DNA of 64,000 nt from Erwinia sp050410775 (GCF_050410775.1 NZ_CP191229.1); one strand, 5' to 3'. Counted from the stretch's first letter, positions 42,419-51,370 are shown. Notes: a model not told the origin generated them from the letters alone. A program made the numbers and translations.

Positions 42419-42754
42419 TTAGTTCGTGGTGCCGTCAGTTTTGGTATTTGCACCATCACCCACTTTTTTGTTCATATCCGGGCACTTACCATCTTTACAC
42501 TGCGTGTTTTCGTGCATTTCGTCAGCAGACATATTGGTTGAGCCGTCAGCCTGAGTTTGAGGTGACGTAGCATCGCCTGTATTATTGATATCGCTGTTAT
42601 CAACATTGTTTGGCTGCAGGTTTTCTTTTGCGCTGCCCGATACTGCACCTGCGTCAGCGGCCTGATTCGCGCCGCCATTATTGCTCTCAGCCAGTGCTGC
42701 TCCGCTACCCAGTGTCATCGCTGCTGTTAAAAAAACGATTGCGAACTTATTCAT
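42419..42754 (-). CDS. ybgS: Secreted small protein YbgS
   Basis: Function unknown. 111 residues with a signal peptide (MNKFAIVFLTAAMTLGSGAALA). The mature part is Asn/Asp/Gly/Thr-rich and probably disordered, and keeps the YbgS motifs ENLQPNNVDN, a CKDGKCPDMNKKV segment with two cysteines, and the tail TKTDGTTN. Located between zitB and aroG, its usual place in enterobacteria. A strong terminator follows. It is shorter than E. coli YbgS (about 126). Confidence 0.88.
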   Translation of the reverse strand: MNKFAIVFLTAAMTLGSGAALAESNNGGANQAADAGAVSGSAKENLQPNNVDNSDINNTGDATSPQTQADGSTNMSADEMHENTQCKDGKCPDMNKKVGDGANTKTDGTTN

Positions 42755-42958
42755 TATCAGGCTCCGTTAATGAGTGAATATTGCCGAACCAAATCCCGGA
42801 AAATACCTTTATCACACGATATGAGGCCGGGAGGAAAATGCATTACGCAACAGGGCCGTCTCTTTGAAGTCGGTGATCTGTATGCGTTTTTTTAAGTTTC
42901 AACCTTACTAAGTGTAGTTAAGAATAAAAAAACCGCAAACCTCAGCGGCGGCAAAAGC

Positions 42959-42975
42959 TGTAAAGGTGATTTACA
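42959..42975 (+). promoter_or_regulatory. TyrR-like box upstream of aroG
   Basis: TGTAAA-GGTGA-TTTACA has both perfect arms of the TyrR box but a 5-bp rather than 6-bp centre. It lies 75 bp before the aroG start, where E. coli aroG has its TyrR box. Confidence 0.5.
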
Positions 42976-43050
42976 CTCCACTCCCCACGCGATAAATTGG
43001 ATTTGATGCGCCTGGTGTGCAGTACGGCTTTTGAAATTACTGGAATGATT

Positions 43051-44103
43051 ATGAATTATCAGAATGATGACTTGCGAATCAAAGAGATAAAAGAACTTTT
43101 ACCGCCCGTTGCCCTGCTTGAAAAATTCCCTGCCACGGAGATGGCGGCGAAAACCGTGTCAGACGCGCGCCAGGCTATTCACCATATTCTTAAAAAGAGA
43201 GATGACCGCCTGCTGGTGGTGATTGGACCCTGCTCAATCCATGATACTCAGGCGGCGACCGACTATGCCGAACGCCTGCTTAAGCTGCGTGAGGAGCTGA
43301 GCGACTCGCTGGAAGTGGTGATGCGCGTCTACTTTGAAAAGCCACGCACCACGGTGGGCTGGAAAGGGCTGATCAACGATCCGCATATGGATGGCAGTTT
43401 TCAGATTAACGATGGCCTGCGCATCGCCCGCAAACTGCTGCTCGATATCAATGACATGGGCCTGCCGGCCGCCGGCGAGTTCCTGGATATGATTACGCCG
43501 CAGTATCTGGCCGATCTGATGAGCTGGGGCGCCATTGGCGCACGGACCACGGAATCTCAGGTACACCGTGAGCTTTCTTCCGGCCTCTCCTGCCCGGTGG
43601 GCTTTAAAAACGGCACGGACGGCACGATCAAGGTCGCCATTGATGCCATCGGCGCCGCCAGCGCGCCGCACTGTTTCCTCTCGGTCACCAAATATGGTCA
43701 TTCCGCCATTGTGGAAACCAGCGGTAACGGCGACTGCCATATCATCCTGCGCGGCGGTAAAGAACCTAACTACAGTGCGCAGCACGTTGAGGCCGTCAAG
43801 GCTGGGCTGGAGAAGGCGGGCCTGGAGCCGCAGATCATGATCGACTTCAGCCATGCCAACAGCAGCAAGCAGTTCAGGAAGCAGCTCGACGTTTCTGAGG
43901 ATGTTGCCCGCCAAATCGCTGGAGGCGAGCGCGCCATTATCGGGGTGATGATTGAAAGTCATCTGGTGGAAGGAAATCAGAATCCAGACAGCGGTGAACC
44001 GCTGGTTTATGGCAAGAGCGTAACCGACGCCTGTATCGGCTGGGACGATACTGAAGCAGTGCTGCGTCAGCTGGCGACAGCCGTTAAGGCGCGTCGCGGC
44101 TAG
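43051..44103 (+). CDS. aroG: DAHP synthase, phenylalanine-sensitive
   Basis: First enzyme of the shikimate pathway: joins phosphoenolpyruvate and erythrose 4-phosphate. 350 residues from ATG 43051 (MNYQNDDLRIKEIKELLPP), the E. coli length; an in-frame ATG at 42997 gives an unrelated extension. Catalytic regions: VVIGPCSIHD, YFEKPRTTVGWKGLINDP, ARTTESQVHRE, GFKNGTDG and the metal-site DFSHANSSKQ. Similarity is clearly to AroG, the Phe-inhibited isozyme. TyrR-like box upstream, bidirectional terminator downstream. Confidence 0.96.
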   Translation: MNYQNDDLRIKEIKELLPPVALLEKFPATEMAAKTVSDARQAIHHILKKRDDRLLVVIGPCSIHDTQAATDYAERLLKLREELSDSLEVVMRVYFEKPRTTVGWKGLINDPHMDGSFQINDGLRIARKLLLDINDMGLPAAGEFLDMITPQYLADLMSWGAIGARTTESQVHRELSSGLSCPVGFKNGTDGTIKVAIDAIGAASAPHCFLSVTKYGHSAIVETSGNGDCHIILRGGKEPNYSAQHVEAVKAGLEKAGLEPQIMIDFSHANSSKQFRKQLDVSEDVARQIAGGERAIIGVMIESHLVEGNQNPDSGEPLVYGKSVTDACIGWDDTEAVLRQLATAVKARRG

Positions 44104-44153
44104 CGAGCTGCGGGGGAAGGGCAATCACCATTCCTCAATGCTGTTTACAGAGT

Positions 44154-44183
44154 AAAAAAAATCCGCCCCAGGGCGGATTTTTT
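44154..44183. terminator. Bidirectional terminator between aroG and gpmA
   Basis: AAATCCGCCC (44159-44168), 2-nt gap, GGGCGGATTT (44171-44180), with A run before and T run after, so it works for aroG (plus) and gpmA (minus). Confidence 0.92.
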
Positions 44184-44201
44184 ATCGCTGAGTTAAAGCG
44201 A

Positions 44202-44954
44202 TTATTTTGCTTTACCCTGGTTTGCCACGGCCGCCGCTTTCGCTGCGATTTCGTCGGCATTGCCCAGATAGTAATGTTTGATCGGCTTGAAGTTTTCATC
44301 GAACTCATACACCAGCGGTACGCCGGTCGGGATGTTCAGTTCCAGAATCTCTTCTTCGCTCATGTCGTCGAGGTATTTTACCAGCGCACGCAGGGAGTTA
44401 CCGTGTGCCGCGATGATCACTTTCTCACCGTTTTTCATGCGTGGCAGAATGGACTCATTCCAGTAAGGCAGCACGCGATCGATGGTCAGCGCCAGGCTCT
44501 CGGTGGTTGGCAGCTGTTCAGCGCTCAGGCCGGCATAGCGTGGGTCGTGACCGGGGAAACGCTCGTCGGCGCGATCCAGTTCCGGTGGGGTAACGGCAAA
44601 GCCGCGACGCCACTGTTTAACCTGATCGTCGCCATATTTCTGCGCGGTTTCCGCTTTATCCAGGCCCTGAAGCGCACCGTAGTGGCGTTCGTTCAGACGC
44701 CAGGATTTCTCCACCGGCAGCCAGGCCTGATCTACTTCATCAAGGATATTCCACAGGGTGTGAATAGCGCGTTTCAGCACGGAGGTATAAGCGTAGTCGA
44801 AGGTAAAGCCTTCTTTTTTCAGCAGTTCACCTGCTGCTTTGGCTTCGGTACGGCCTTTATCGGACAGGTCCACATCGTACCATCCGGTGAAGCGGTTTTC
44901 GTTATTCCACTGGCTTTCGCCGTGACGTACCAGAACCAGCTTAGTTACAGCCAT
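44202..44954 (-). CDS. gpmA: 2,3-bisphosphoglycerate-dependent phosphoglycerate mutase
   Basis: Glycolytic interconversion of 3- and 2-phosphoglycerate through a phosphohistidine. 250 residues, the E. coli length. The catalytic His11 is in LVRHGESQWN, with ENRFTGWYDVDLS, ERHYGALQGLDKAE and the second His in IIAAHGNSLRALVKYL. Start ATG 44954 has AAGGAG 7 bp upstream. A Fur-like element lies about 30 bp before it; gpmA is Fur-regulated in E. coli. Confidence 0.97.
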   Translation of the reverse strand: MAVTKLVLVRHGESQWNNENRFTGWYDVDLSDKGRTEAKAAGELLKKEGFTFDYAYTSVLKRAIHTLWNILDEVDQAWLPVEKSWRLNERHYGALQGLDKAETAQKYGDDQVKQWRRGFAVTPPELDRADERFPGHDPRYAGLSAEQLPTTESLALTIDRVLPYWNESILPRMKNGEKVIIAAHGNSLRALVKYLDDMSEEEILELNIPTGVPLVYEFDENFKPIKHYYLGNADEIAAKAAAVANQGKAK

Positions 44955-44984
44955 AGCTTAACTCCTTAATAATCTGACGTTTCT

Positions 44985-44999
44985 ATGATAATGGTAAAC
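44985..44999 (-). promoter_or_regulatory. Partial Fur-like box upstream of gpmA
   Basis: ATGATAATGGTAAAC fits one arm of the Fur consensus (ATGATAATCATTATC) at 11 of 15 bases. Weak on its own, supported by known Fur control of gpmA in E. coli. Confidence 0.35.
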
Positions 45000-45099
45000 C
45001 GCAAATTGCCGTCGCAATTTAATAGTGCCCTACCATAGCGGAATTCTTCGCGGCAAGTAAGCCTGAAGCGTTCCCGATGCATGAATTTCATGCGCTTAA

Positions 45100-46128
45100 T
45101 CAAACCGCCGTCAGGCGGTAGCGAGTGACGCTCTGCCAGGTTTCACCGGGCGCTAACCAGCAGTCGGGCTGCGGCCATTCGGAATGATTGGGTGAATCCG
45201 GCAAAAACTCGCTCTCTAGCGCAATCCCCTGAAAAGCAGTATAGACGCCCTGTTCACGGGCTGGCGTGCCTTCCAGATAATTCCCCGAGTAAAACTGTAG
45301 AGCCGGCGCGGTGGTAAAAACGTCAAGCCTGAGCTTGCCGTCGGCTGACCAGAGTTCCGCGGCGGGCTGCTCGCCTGCATTCAGCAGGAAAGCGTGATCG
45401 TATCCTTTTACCGCCTGCTGATCCTCGTCCAGGAGGAAATCCTGCGCGACGGTTTTAGCCTGACGGAAATCAAAACTGGTGCCCGCGACCGCTTTCAGAT
45501 CGGCATTCGGGATCCCTTCACTGTCGACCGGCAGATAGCAGTCAGCGTTCAGGCGCAGACTGTGCTGTCGCGCATCGCCATGCTGCGCGTCCAGATTGAA
45601 ATAGGCGTGGTTGGTCAGATTAACCGGGCAGGCTTCATCAACCGTCGCGTGGTAGGAAATAGAGAGCGTATTATCATCCTCCAGACGATAGATCAGGCTG
45701 ACCAGCAAGGTGCCGGGATAGCCCTGATCGCCCGCTGGCGAGTCCAGACGATACTCCACCTCCTGCGTAGCCTGGCGAACAATCTGCCAGCGGCGCTGGT
45801 CGAAGCCTTCCGGGCCGCCGTGCAGTTGATGCGCGCCCTGGTTCGCCGCCAGGTGAAAAGTCTGGCCATCACGGCTGATGGTTGACCCTGCGATACGGTT
45901 GGCGTAGCGGCCCACGGTAGCGCCCAGATAAGCGGTCTGGCTCAGATAATCGGAAGGCGTGGCGCAGCCCAGCAGCGCTTCACGTACGGTGCCGTCCTTC
46001 ATCGGAACGCGTGCGGAAAGCCAGGTCGCGCCCCAGTCCATAAAGGTGGCGACCATACCGCCCGCGTTGCGCAGCGTGGTGATGCGCCACGGCTGCCCAT
46101 CGGGTGCGTGCGAATCTGGCGTCAGCAT
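45100..46128 (-). CDS. galM: Aldose 1-epimerase (galactose mutarotase)
   Basis: Interconverts alpha- and beta-galactose so that GalK gets its substrate. 342 residues (E. coli 346). Conserved TVGRYANRIAGS, NQGAHQLHGGPEGFDQRRW with an active-site His, and VNLTNHAYFNLD with the second catalytic His; the C-terminal ESEFLPDSPNH supplies the Glu base region. It overlaps galK by 7 bp and ends the gal operon. Confidence 0.95.
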   Translation of the reverse strand: MLTPDSHAPDGQPWRITTLRNAGGMVATFMDWGATWLSARVPMKDGTVREALLGCATPSDYLSQTAYLGATVGRYANRIAGSTISRDGQTFHLAANQGAHQLHGGPEGFDQRRWQIVRQATQEVEYRLDSPAGDQGYPGTLLVSLIYRLEDDNTLSISYHATVDEACPVNLTNHAYFNLDAQHGDARQHSLRLNADCYLPVDSEGIPNADLKAVAGTSFDFRQAKTVAQDFLLDEDQQAVKGYDHAFLLNAGEQPAAELWSADGKLRLDVFTTAPALQFYSGNYLEGTPAREQGVYTAFQGIALESEFLPDSPNHSEWPQPDCWLAPGETWQSVTRYRLTAV

Positions 46129-47270
46129 TGTCCGGCTCCTTCTGACGCTTTACAAACATAAAAGGTCTCTTTGATGCCGGATTTGGCTTCATACTGTTCC
46201 GCCACGGCGGCCCGCACGCTTTCAACGCGATCCAGCGGCATCAGCGCCACGATGCAGCCGCCGAAGCCGCCACCGGTCATGCGCACGCCGCCGCTGTCGC
46301 CAAGGCTCTCTTTAACAATCTCTACCAGCATATCAATCGGCGGCACGGTGATTTCAAAATCATCGCGCATAGAGGCGTGGGACTCCGCCATCAGTACGCC
46401 CATGCGCGCCAGGTCGCCTTTTGCCAGCGCGTCGGCGGCCTCCAGCGTACGGGCATTTTCCGTCAGTACGTGACGCACGCGTTTGGCGACCAGCGGATCC
46501 AGCTCATGCTCCACGGCCTGAAACTGCGACAGTTCCACATCGCGCAGCGAGGGTTGAGTAAAGAAGCGTGCGCCGGTTTCACACTGTTCACGGCGGGTAT
46601 TGTATTCACTGCCCACCAGATTACGGCGGAAGTTCGAGTTGATGATCACGACCGCAATATCTTCCGGCATCGGCACCGGGCGCGTACCCAGCGTGCGGCA
46701 ATCGAGCAGCATGGCGTGGTCTTTCTTACCCAGCGCGGAGATCAGCTGATCCATAATGCCGCAGTTACAGCCTACAAACTGGTTTTCTGCTTCCTGGCCA
46801 TTTACGGCGATATCGGCGCCTTCCAGCGGCAGATGCCAGAGCTGCTGGAAAACGGTCCCTACAGCAACTTCCAGCGAGGCGGACGAGCTGAGGCCCGCGC
46901 CCTGGGGCACGTTGCCGGAAATGACCATATCCATGCCGTTAAAGTCTTTATTGCGCTGCTGAAGATGCTTTACCACTCCACGCACATAGTTGGACCACAT
47001 CTGATCCTTATGCTGCATAATTGGCTCGTCCAGAGAAAAGCTGTCTTCCTGATTTTCATAGTCAGCGGCGATAACCCGTACGGTACGATCGTCGCGTTTC
47101 GCGCAGGCGATGACGGTCTGATAATCGATGGCGCAGGGCAGCACAAAGCCGTCATTATAATCGGTATGCTCGCCAATCAGGTTAACGCGGCCAGGTGCCT
47201 GTATGGTATGGCTGGCGGCGTAGCCGAACTTGTCATTGAAAAGCTGATGGGTAGAGGTCTTTAAGGTCAT
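46122..47270 (-). CDS. galK: Galactokinase
   Basis: GHMP-family kinase making galactose 1-phosphate from galactose and ATP. 382 residues, the E. coli length. The galactokinase signature GRVNLIGEHTDYNDGFVLP lies near residue 27-45, the ATP loop PQGAGLSSSASLEVA near 124, and the third motif GGVRMTGGGFGGCIVAL near 335. It begins 2 bp after galT and overlaps galM. Confidence 0.97.
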   Translation of the reverse strand: MTLKTSTHQLFNDKFGYAASHTIQAPGRVNLIGEHTDYNDGFVLPCAIDYQTVIACAKRDDRTVRVIAADYENQEDSFSLDEPIMQHKDQMWSNYVRGVVKHLQQRNKDFNGMDMVISGNVPQGAGLSSSASLEVAVGTVFQQLWHLPLEGADIAVNGQEAENQFVGCNCGIMDQLISALGKKDHAMLLDCRTLGTRPVPMPEDIAVVIINSNFRRNLVGSEYNTRREQCETGARFFTQPSLRDVELSQFQAVEHELDPLVAKRVRHVLTENARTLEAADALAKGDLARMGVLMAESHASMRDDFEITVPPIDMLVEIVKESLGDSGGVRMTGGGFGGCIVALMPLDRVESVRAAVAEQYEAKSGIKETFYVCKASEGAGQC

Positions 47271-47272
47271 CG

Positions 47273-48319
47273 TTATGCTCCCGTCTCGCGGAAATGGATA
47301 TCACTGACGTCGCGCAGGCGTCCGGCTGCCTGCTCCGCCGTTAAATCGCGCTGGGTTTCAGCCAGCATTTCGTAGCCCACCATAAATTTACGCACCGTGG
47401 CGGAACGCAGCAGCGGCGGATAAAAATGCGCATGGAGCTGCCAGTGGTCGTTGGCGTCATCATTAAAAGGCGCGCCGTGCCAGCCCATTGAATAGGGGAA
47501 GGAGCACTGGAACAGGTTGTCATAGCGGCTGGTCAGTTTTTTCAGCGCCAGCGCCAGATCCTGCCGCTGCGCCTCTGAAAGGTCGGACAGGCGTTTGACG
47601 GCCGCCTTTGGCAGCAGCAGCGTCTCAAACGGCCAGGCCGCCCACCAGGGCACCACGGCCAGCCAGTGTTCGGTTTCCACTACGGTGCGGCTGCCATCTT
47701 TTAGCTCGCGCGCCGTATAATCCATCAGCATCGGCGAGCCGTGCTTTGCAAAGTAGGCGCGCTGTAACTCATCTTCACGCTTCGCCTCATTCGGCAGGAA
47801 ACTGTTGGCCCAGACCTGGCCGTGCGGGTGCGGGTTGGAGCAGCCCATCGCGGCGCCCTTATTTTCAAACACCTGCACCCAGGGATAGTGTTGCCCCAGA
47901 TCGGCCGTCTGTTCCTGCCAGGTTTTGACCACATCTTCAAGTGCGGTCAGGGAAAGCTCGGGCAGCGTTTTGCTGTGATCCGGCGAAAAGCAGATCACCC
48001 GGCTGGTGCCGCGTGCGCTTTCGCAGCGCATCAGCATATCGTCGCTTTCGGGCGCGTCTGGCGTATCGGTCATCAGCGCGGCAAAGTCATTGGTGAAAAC
48101 GTAGGTGCTCGCATAGTCAGGGTTTTTATCCCCTGTCACCCGCGTATTGCCGGGACAAAGAAAACAGTCGGGATCGTGCGCCGGCAGTTTTTCCTGCGAG
48201 GCAGTCTCCTGCGCGCCCTGCCAGGGCCGTTTGGCCCGGTGAGGTGAAACCAGAATCCACTGATCGGCCAGTGGGTTATAGCGGCGATGCGGATGATCGA
48301 CCGGATTAAATTTTTGCAT
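47273..48319 (-). CDS. galT: Galactose-1-phosphate uridylyltransferase
   Basis: Leloir enzyme: transfers UMP from UDP-glucose to galactose 1-phosphate. 348 residues from ATG 48319 (MQKFNPVDHPHRRYNPL), the E. coli length; the frame is open further upstream but that part covers the promoter. The catalytic histidine triad is in GCSNPHPHGQVWANS near residue 166; zinc ligands include CFLC near 52. First gene here: galE, which precedes galT in E. coli, is absent, so UDP-galactose 4-epimerase must be encoded elsewhere. Confidence 0.97.
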   Translation of the reverse strand: MQKFNPVDHPHRRYNPLADQWILVSPHRAKRPWQGAQETASQEKLPAHDPDCFLCPGNTRVTGDKNPDYASTYVFTNDFAALMTDTPDAPESDDMLMRCESARGTSRVICFSPDHSKTLPELSLTALEDVVKTWQEQTADLGQHYPWVQVFENKGAAMGCSNPHPHGQVWANSFLPNEAKREDELQRAYFAKHGSPMLMDYTARELKDGSRTVVETEHWLAVVPWWAAWPFETLLLPKAAVKRLSDLSEAQRQDLALALKKLTSRYDNLFQCSFPYSMGWHGAPFNDDANDHWQLHAHFYPPLLRSATVRKFMVGYEMLAETQRDLTAEQAAGRLRDVSDIHFRETGA

Positions 48320-48409
48320 GTTAAGTCCTGATAACCTTCTTAATGCCTCGATAGCCTTAAGGAAAAATAGCACAGCCTGGTGAAATAAAGCGTGATCGAG
48401 TCTGTATAA

Positions 48410-48425
48410 ATGGAATCGTTTACAC
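48410..48425 (-). promoter_or_regulatory. GalR/GalS operator, OE-like, upstream of galT
   Basis: On the minus strand GTGTAAACGATTCCAT matches the GalR/GalS consensus GTGKAANCGNTTNCAC except for the last base, and is almost identical to the external operator of the E. coli gal operon. Its centre is about 55 bp upstream of a likely start point whose -10 (TGTGCT, 48369-48374) aligns with the E. coli gal promoter. Confidence 0.78.
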
Positions 48426-48497
48426 AAGCTGAATATTCTGAAGTGTCAACCCTTACGCCAGTTTAGTCCATAACCAGCCGCTCTAAAGCATGATTTA

Positions 48498-48513
48498 ATG
48501 GTAGCGGTTACAT
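48498..48513 (+). promoter_or_regulatory. Second GalR/GalS-type operator, OI-like
   Basis: ATGGTAGCGGTTACAT is close to the E. coli internal gal operator. It lies 88 bp from the first operator, centre to centre, on the side away from galT. In E. coli the internal operator is inside galE; here it is upstream of the promoter. Confidence 0.62.
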
Positions 48514-48552
48514 AATAAAGGGTAAATCTGCGGGTAGTGTTACGCTGCTGTC

Positions 48553-48589
48553 TGAACGCGCCGCTACTCAGTGCCGTCCGGCGCGTTCA
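48553..48589 (-). terminator. Stem-loop after modF
   Basis: TGAACGCGCCG (48553-48563) and CGGCGCGTTCA (48579-48589) form a perfect 11-bp stem just past the modF stop. No T run on the minus strand, so it may be a weak terminator or a 3' stabiliser. Confidence 0.5.
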
Positions 48590-48601
48590 ACTCTGGGCCC
48601 C

Positions 48602-50074
48602 TCAGGACAAAATATCCTGCTGATAGCGGTAGCCGTTTTCATCCGGCACAAAAGTCAGGCGGTGGGTAATACATTCCGGCGCGTCTTCCGCATGGTGTGA
48701 GACAAAGAGAAGCTGGGTGTCGCCTTCCGCTATCAGCACATCGATAAACCGGCGCACCAGCTGGCGGTTAATGGGATCAAGACCCTGTAGCGGCTCGTCA
48801 AGAATGAGCAGGGCGGGGTGTTTTACCAGCGCACGGGCGATCAGCACCAGCCGCTGCTGTCCCCAGGAGAGGCTGTGAAACGGCGTCTCGCCCAGCGAGC
48901 CTCCCATACCGAGCCGTGCCAGCCACTGACCTGCCAGAAACTGCTGGCGATCGGAGACCGCCTGATAGATCCCTATCGAATCAAAGAAGCCGGAAATCAC
49001 CACATTACGTACGCTGCTGCTGACGCGGTAGTCCAGATGCAGGCTGCTGCTGACGTAGCCGATATGCTGTTTAATGTCCCAGATAGTTTCGCCGCTGCCG
49101 CGCCGCCGCCCGAAAAGCGTCAGGTCGTTGCTGTAACCCTGAGGGTGATCCCCCGTCACCAGGCTGAGCAGCGTCGATTTACCCGCACCGTTAGGGCCGA
49201 CGATTTGCCAGTGTTCGCCCGGGCTGACCTGCCAGTCGAGATGATTGAGAATGGGCTTATCGTCGTACGACACCACGCCGTCACGCAGCACCACAAGGGG
49301 CACGCCATCAGGCAGGGCTGATTTACCGGGCGCTTCGTCAGCCTCGGGCAGCGACATGCCTTTCAGCCGCTCGCTGTATGCCAGCTGCGCTACGAGCGCG
49401 TCTGCGAGGATCTCTTTTCGCGGGCCGGGTGGCATTAGCGTGCATTCGGCCAGCACGCCGACCCGGTCAGTGAAATCAGGAATATCGTCAAAGCGGTTAA
49501 GCACCAGCACCAGCGTCAGGCCCCGCTGGTGGAGATCGGCCAGTATCGCTGCCAGATTGCTGCGGGAAGCCACGTCGAGTCCGTCAAAAGGCTCGTCGAG
49601 GATCAGCAGGTCCGGGCTGGCCATCAGCGCCTGGCAGAGCAGGGTTTTGCGGGTTTCGCCGGTCGAGAGGTATTTGAAGCGGCGGTCAAGCAGGGCGGTG
49701 ATACCAAACAGGCTCGCCAGCTCGCGGCAGCGCGCCGGATCTTTAACGTTTTCCTGGATGATTTCTGCGGCCGTACGGCCAGTGTCTTCTTCGCCGGGGC
49801 TGAGCATGTCGGTATTATTGCGCTGCCATTCCTCGGCGACCAGCCGCTGTAGCTGCTCCAGCGAAAGACGAAAGGGATGGATAAAGGTATTGCTCACCAC
49901 GCCTTTAGCTGGAGTCAGCTCGCCCGCAAGCGCGCGGGCCAGCGACGATTTTCCACTACCGTTAGCGCCGACAAAGGCCCAGCTTTCCCCCGCGCTGATA
50001 GTCAGGTCAGGCAGCGACAGGGTGCGGGTCGCGTTAAGATGAAACGTGCCTTGCGAAATTTGCAACGTTAACAT
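48602..50074 (-). CDS. modF: Molybdate-associated tandem ABC ATPase ModF
   Basis: Two fused ABC ATPase domains, 490 residues as in E. coli. Walker A motifs GANGSGKSSL (near 35) and GPNGAGKSTL (near 294); Walker B LLILDEPFDGLD and LLILDEPLQGLD. The first signature is LSTGETRK and the second LSWGQQRL, both atypical as in E. coli ModF. The role is unclear; it is encoded with modE and may be linked to molybdenum or photorepair-type functions. Downstream of modE by 75 bp. Confidence 0.94.
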   Translation of the reverse strand: MLTLQISQGTFHLNATRTLSLPDLTISAGESWAFVGANGSGKSSLARALAGELTPAKGVVSNTFIHPFRLSLEQLQRLVAEEWQRNNTDMLSPGEEDTGRTAAEIIQENVKDPARCRELASLFGITALLDRRFKYLSTGETRKTLLCQALMASPDLLILDEPFDGLDVASRSNLAAILADLHQRGLTLVLVLNRFDDIPDFTDRVGVLAECTLMPPGPRKEILADALVAQLAYSERLKGMSLPEADEAPGKSALPDGVPLVVLRDGVVSYDDKPILNHLDWQVSPGEHWQIVGPNGAGKSTLLSLVTGDHPQGYSNDLTLFGRRRGSGETIWDIKQHIGYVSSSLHLDYRVSSSVRNVVISGFFDSIGIYQAVSDRQQFLAGQWLARLGMGGSLGETPFHSLSWGQQRLVLIARALVKHPALLILDEPLQGLDPINRQLVRRFIDVLIAEGDTQLLFVSHHAEDAPECITHRLTFVPDENGYRYQQDILS

Positions 50075-50149
50075 TATTCATTCCATTATATGCATTGTAA
50101 CCAGAGTAATAATCTTCGCTGGCGACAATGTCAAATGGTGCGGTGTGAT

Positions 50150-50929
50150 TCAGAGCAGCGTCGCGATAATCACCTTGTCGGCGTTAAAATGTGCTGTCAC
50201 CGCCAGGCCGGCTGCCAGCTGTTGCTCCGCGACGCGCTCATTGCTGAGAGTGGCACAGAGCGTCTCGCCGCTGGCGAGCGCGATCAGCACTTCGCTGTGG
50301 GTCTCCCCAGGCTCAAGCTGGTCAATGACGCCAGCAAGCTGATTATCCGCGGAGGATGTACCAGTGGTGACATCTATCCATGGGGCCTTAATCAGAACCA
50401 GCACCTCTTTACCGCTGGTCAGCGACAGCCGGTTTGCGCTCTGTTCGGTCAGCGCGACGACGATTTGCGTACTGCCATCCGCCAGCAGCACTTCAACACG
50501 CTGCTGTACAGGCAGTTCATCGCGCTTAACGACGGTGCCATAGAGCTGATTGCGGGCGCTGGTTTGCAGCGAAAAGCGGGCAATCGCGCCCAGCAGGCTG
50601 CCGAGCGGCACATCATCCTGCAAGACGTCGAAAGCCTTCTGCTGGATCTGCTCCAGCAGGGCAAAAAGCTGAATAAGTCTTTCGCCGTAGGGTGTGACCC
50701 TGGCGCCGCCGCCGCCCTTACCGCCGGTGGCCCGCTCAACCAGCATCCGGTCCGCCAGCGTGTTCATTTCGTTAATCGCATCCCAGGCGCTTTTATAGCT
50801 AATCCCGGCAAGCTTCGCGCCCTGGCTGATGGAGCCGGTTTGCTGGATCTGCTTCAGCAGCGCAATCCGCCGCGGATCGGCAAACAGCCGCTGCTGTAAT
50901 TTCAGGATCAGGGAAAGTTCAGCCTGCAT
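50150..50929 (-). CDS. modE: Molybdate-responsive transcription regulator ModE
   Basis: Represses modABC when molybdate is bound and activates molybdoenzyme genes. 259 residues (E. coli 262). The N-terminal winged helix-turn-helix spans about 20-80 (SGS-like QTGSISQGAKLAGISYKSAWDAINEMN) and includes RATGGKGGGGARVT; two Mop domains fill residues about 125-259 (SARNQLYGTV, VLVLIKAPWIDV, VTAHFNADKVIIATLL). A ModE box stands before modA in this window. Encoded divergently from acrZ. Confidence 0.95.
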   Translation of the reverse strand: MQAELSLILKLQQRLFADPRRIALLKQIQQTGSISQGAKLAGISYKSAWDAINEMNTLADRMLVERATGGKGGGGARVTPYGERLIQLFALLEQIQQKAFDVLQDDVPLGSLLGAIARFSLQTSARNQLYGTVVKRDELPVQQRVEVLLADGSTQIVVALTEQSANRLSLTSGKEVLVLIKAPWIDVTTGTSSADNQLAGVIDQLEPGETHSEVLIALASGETLCATLSNERVAEQQLAAGLAVTAHFNADKVIIATLL

Positions 50930-51073
50930 GGTAGGTCCTTATAAAAGCGCGAGATGACGGGATTGTACACGCTTGCGCAGCCGCGCGTAAAAACGGGTAA
51001 AAGGCACAAAAGGTCAGTGCACTTTTCTGCACGCTGGTTACAATAACTTTTTTCTTCAGCAATCGAGGCGACT

Positions 51074-51229
51074 ATGCTGGAATTATTGATAGGCCTTGCC
51101 GAAGCGATCCTCATGGTTCCTGTGGTGATGGCGATTATCCTCGGTCTGATTTACGGACTGGGTGAAGTGTTTAACGTGATTTCGAAAATTGGTCACCGCA
51201 ACAACCAGCCGGCGAAAAACCGCCAGTAA
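51074..51229 (+). CDS. acrZ: AcrB-associated small membrane protein AcrZ
   Basis: 51-residue single-span protein (formerly YbhT) that binds AcrB and widens substrate export by AcrAB-TolC in E. coli. The core VPVVMAIILGLIYGLGEVFN is identical to the E. coli protein over this stretch; the N-terminal part (MLELLIGLAEAI) and the tail are more divergent. GAGGCGACT precedes ATG 51074. Between modE and modA, its usual position. Confidence 0.94.
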   Translation: MLELLIGLAEAILMVPVVMAIILGLIYGLGEVFNVISKIGHRNNQPAKNRQ

Positions 51230-51332
51230 ATTTCCTGCCGCGTCCGGCTCTCCGCCGGGCGCCTATTTTTTCTCCCCCTGCTCAACTTCTTTCTGTTTCA
51301 GCCGATATTAGTCAAGACAGCGCTTTTGCAAT

Positions 51333-51356
51333 CGTTATATTATTACTTATATAACG
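51333..51356 (+). promoter_or_regulatory. ModE operator before modA
   Basis: CGTTATAT-N8-ATATAACG is a perfect inverted repeat matching the E. coli ModE box, overlapping the region just before the modA ribosome site. ModE-molybdate should repress modABC here. Confidence 0.85.
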
Positions 51357-51370
51357 TTCAGGAGAACACT

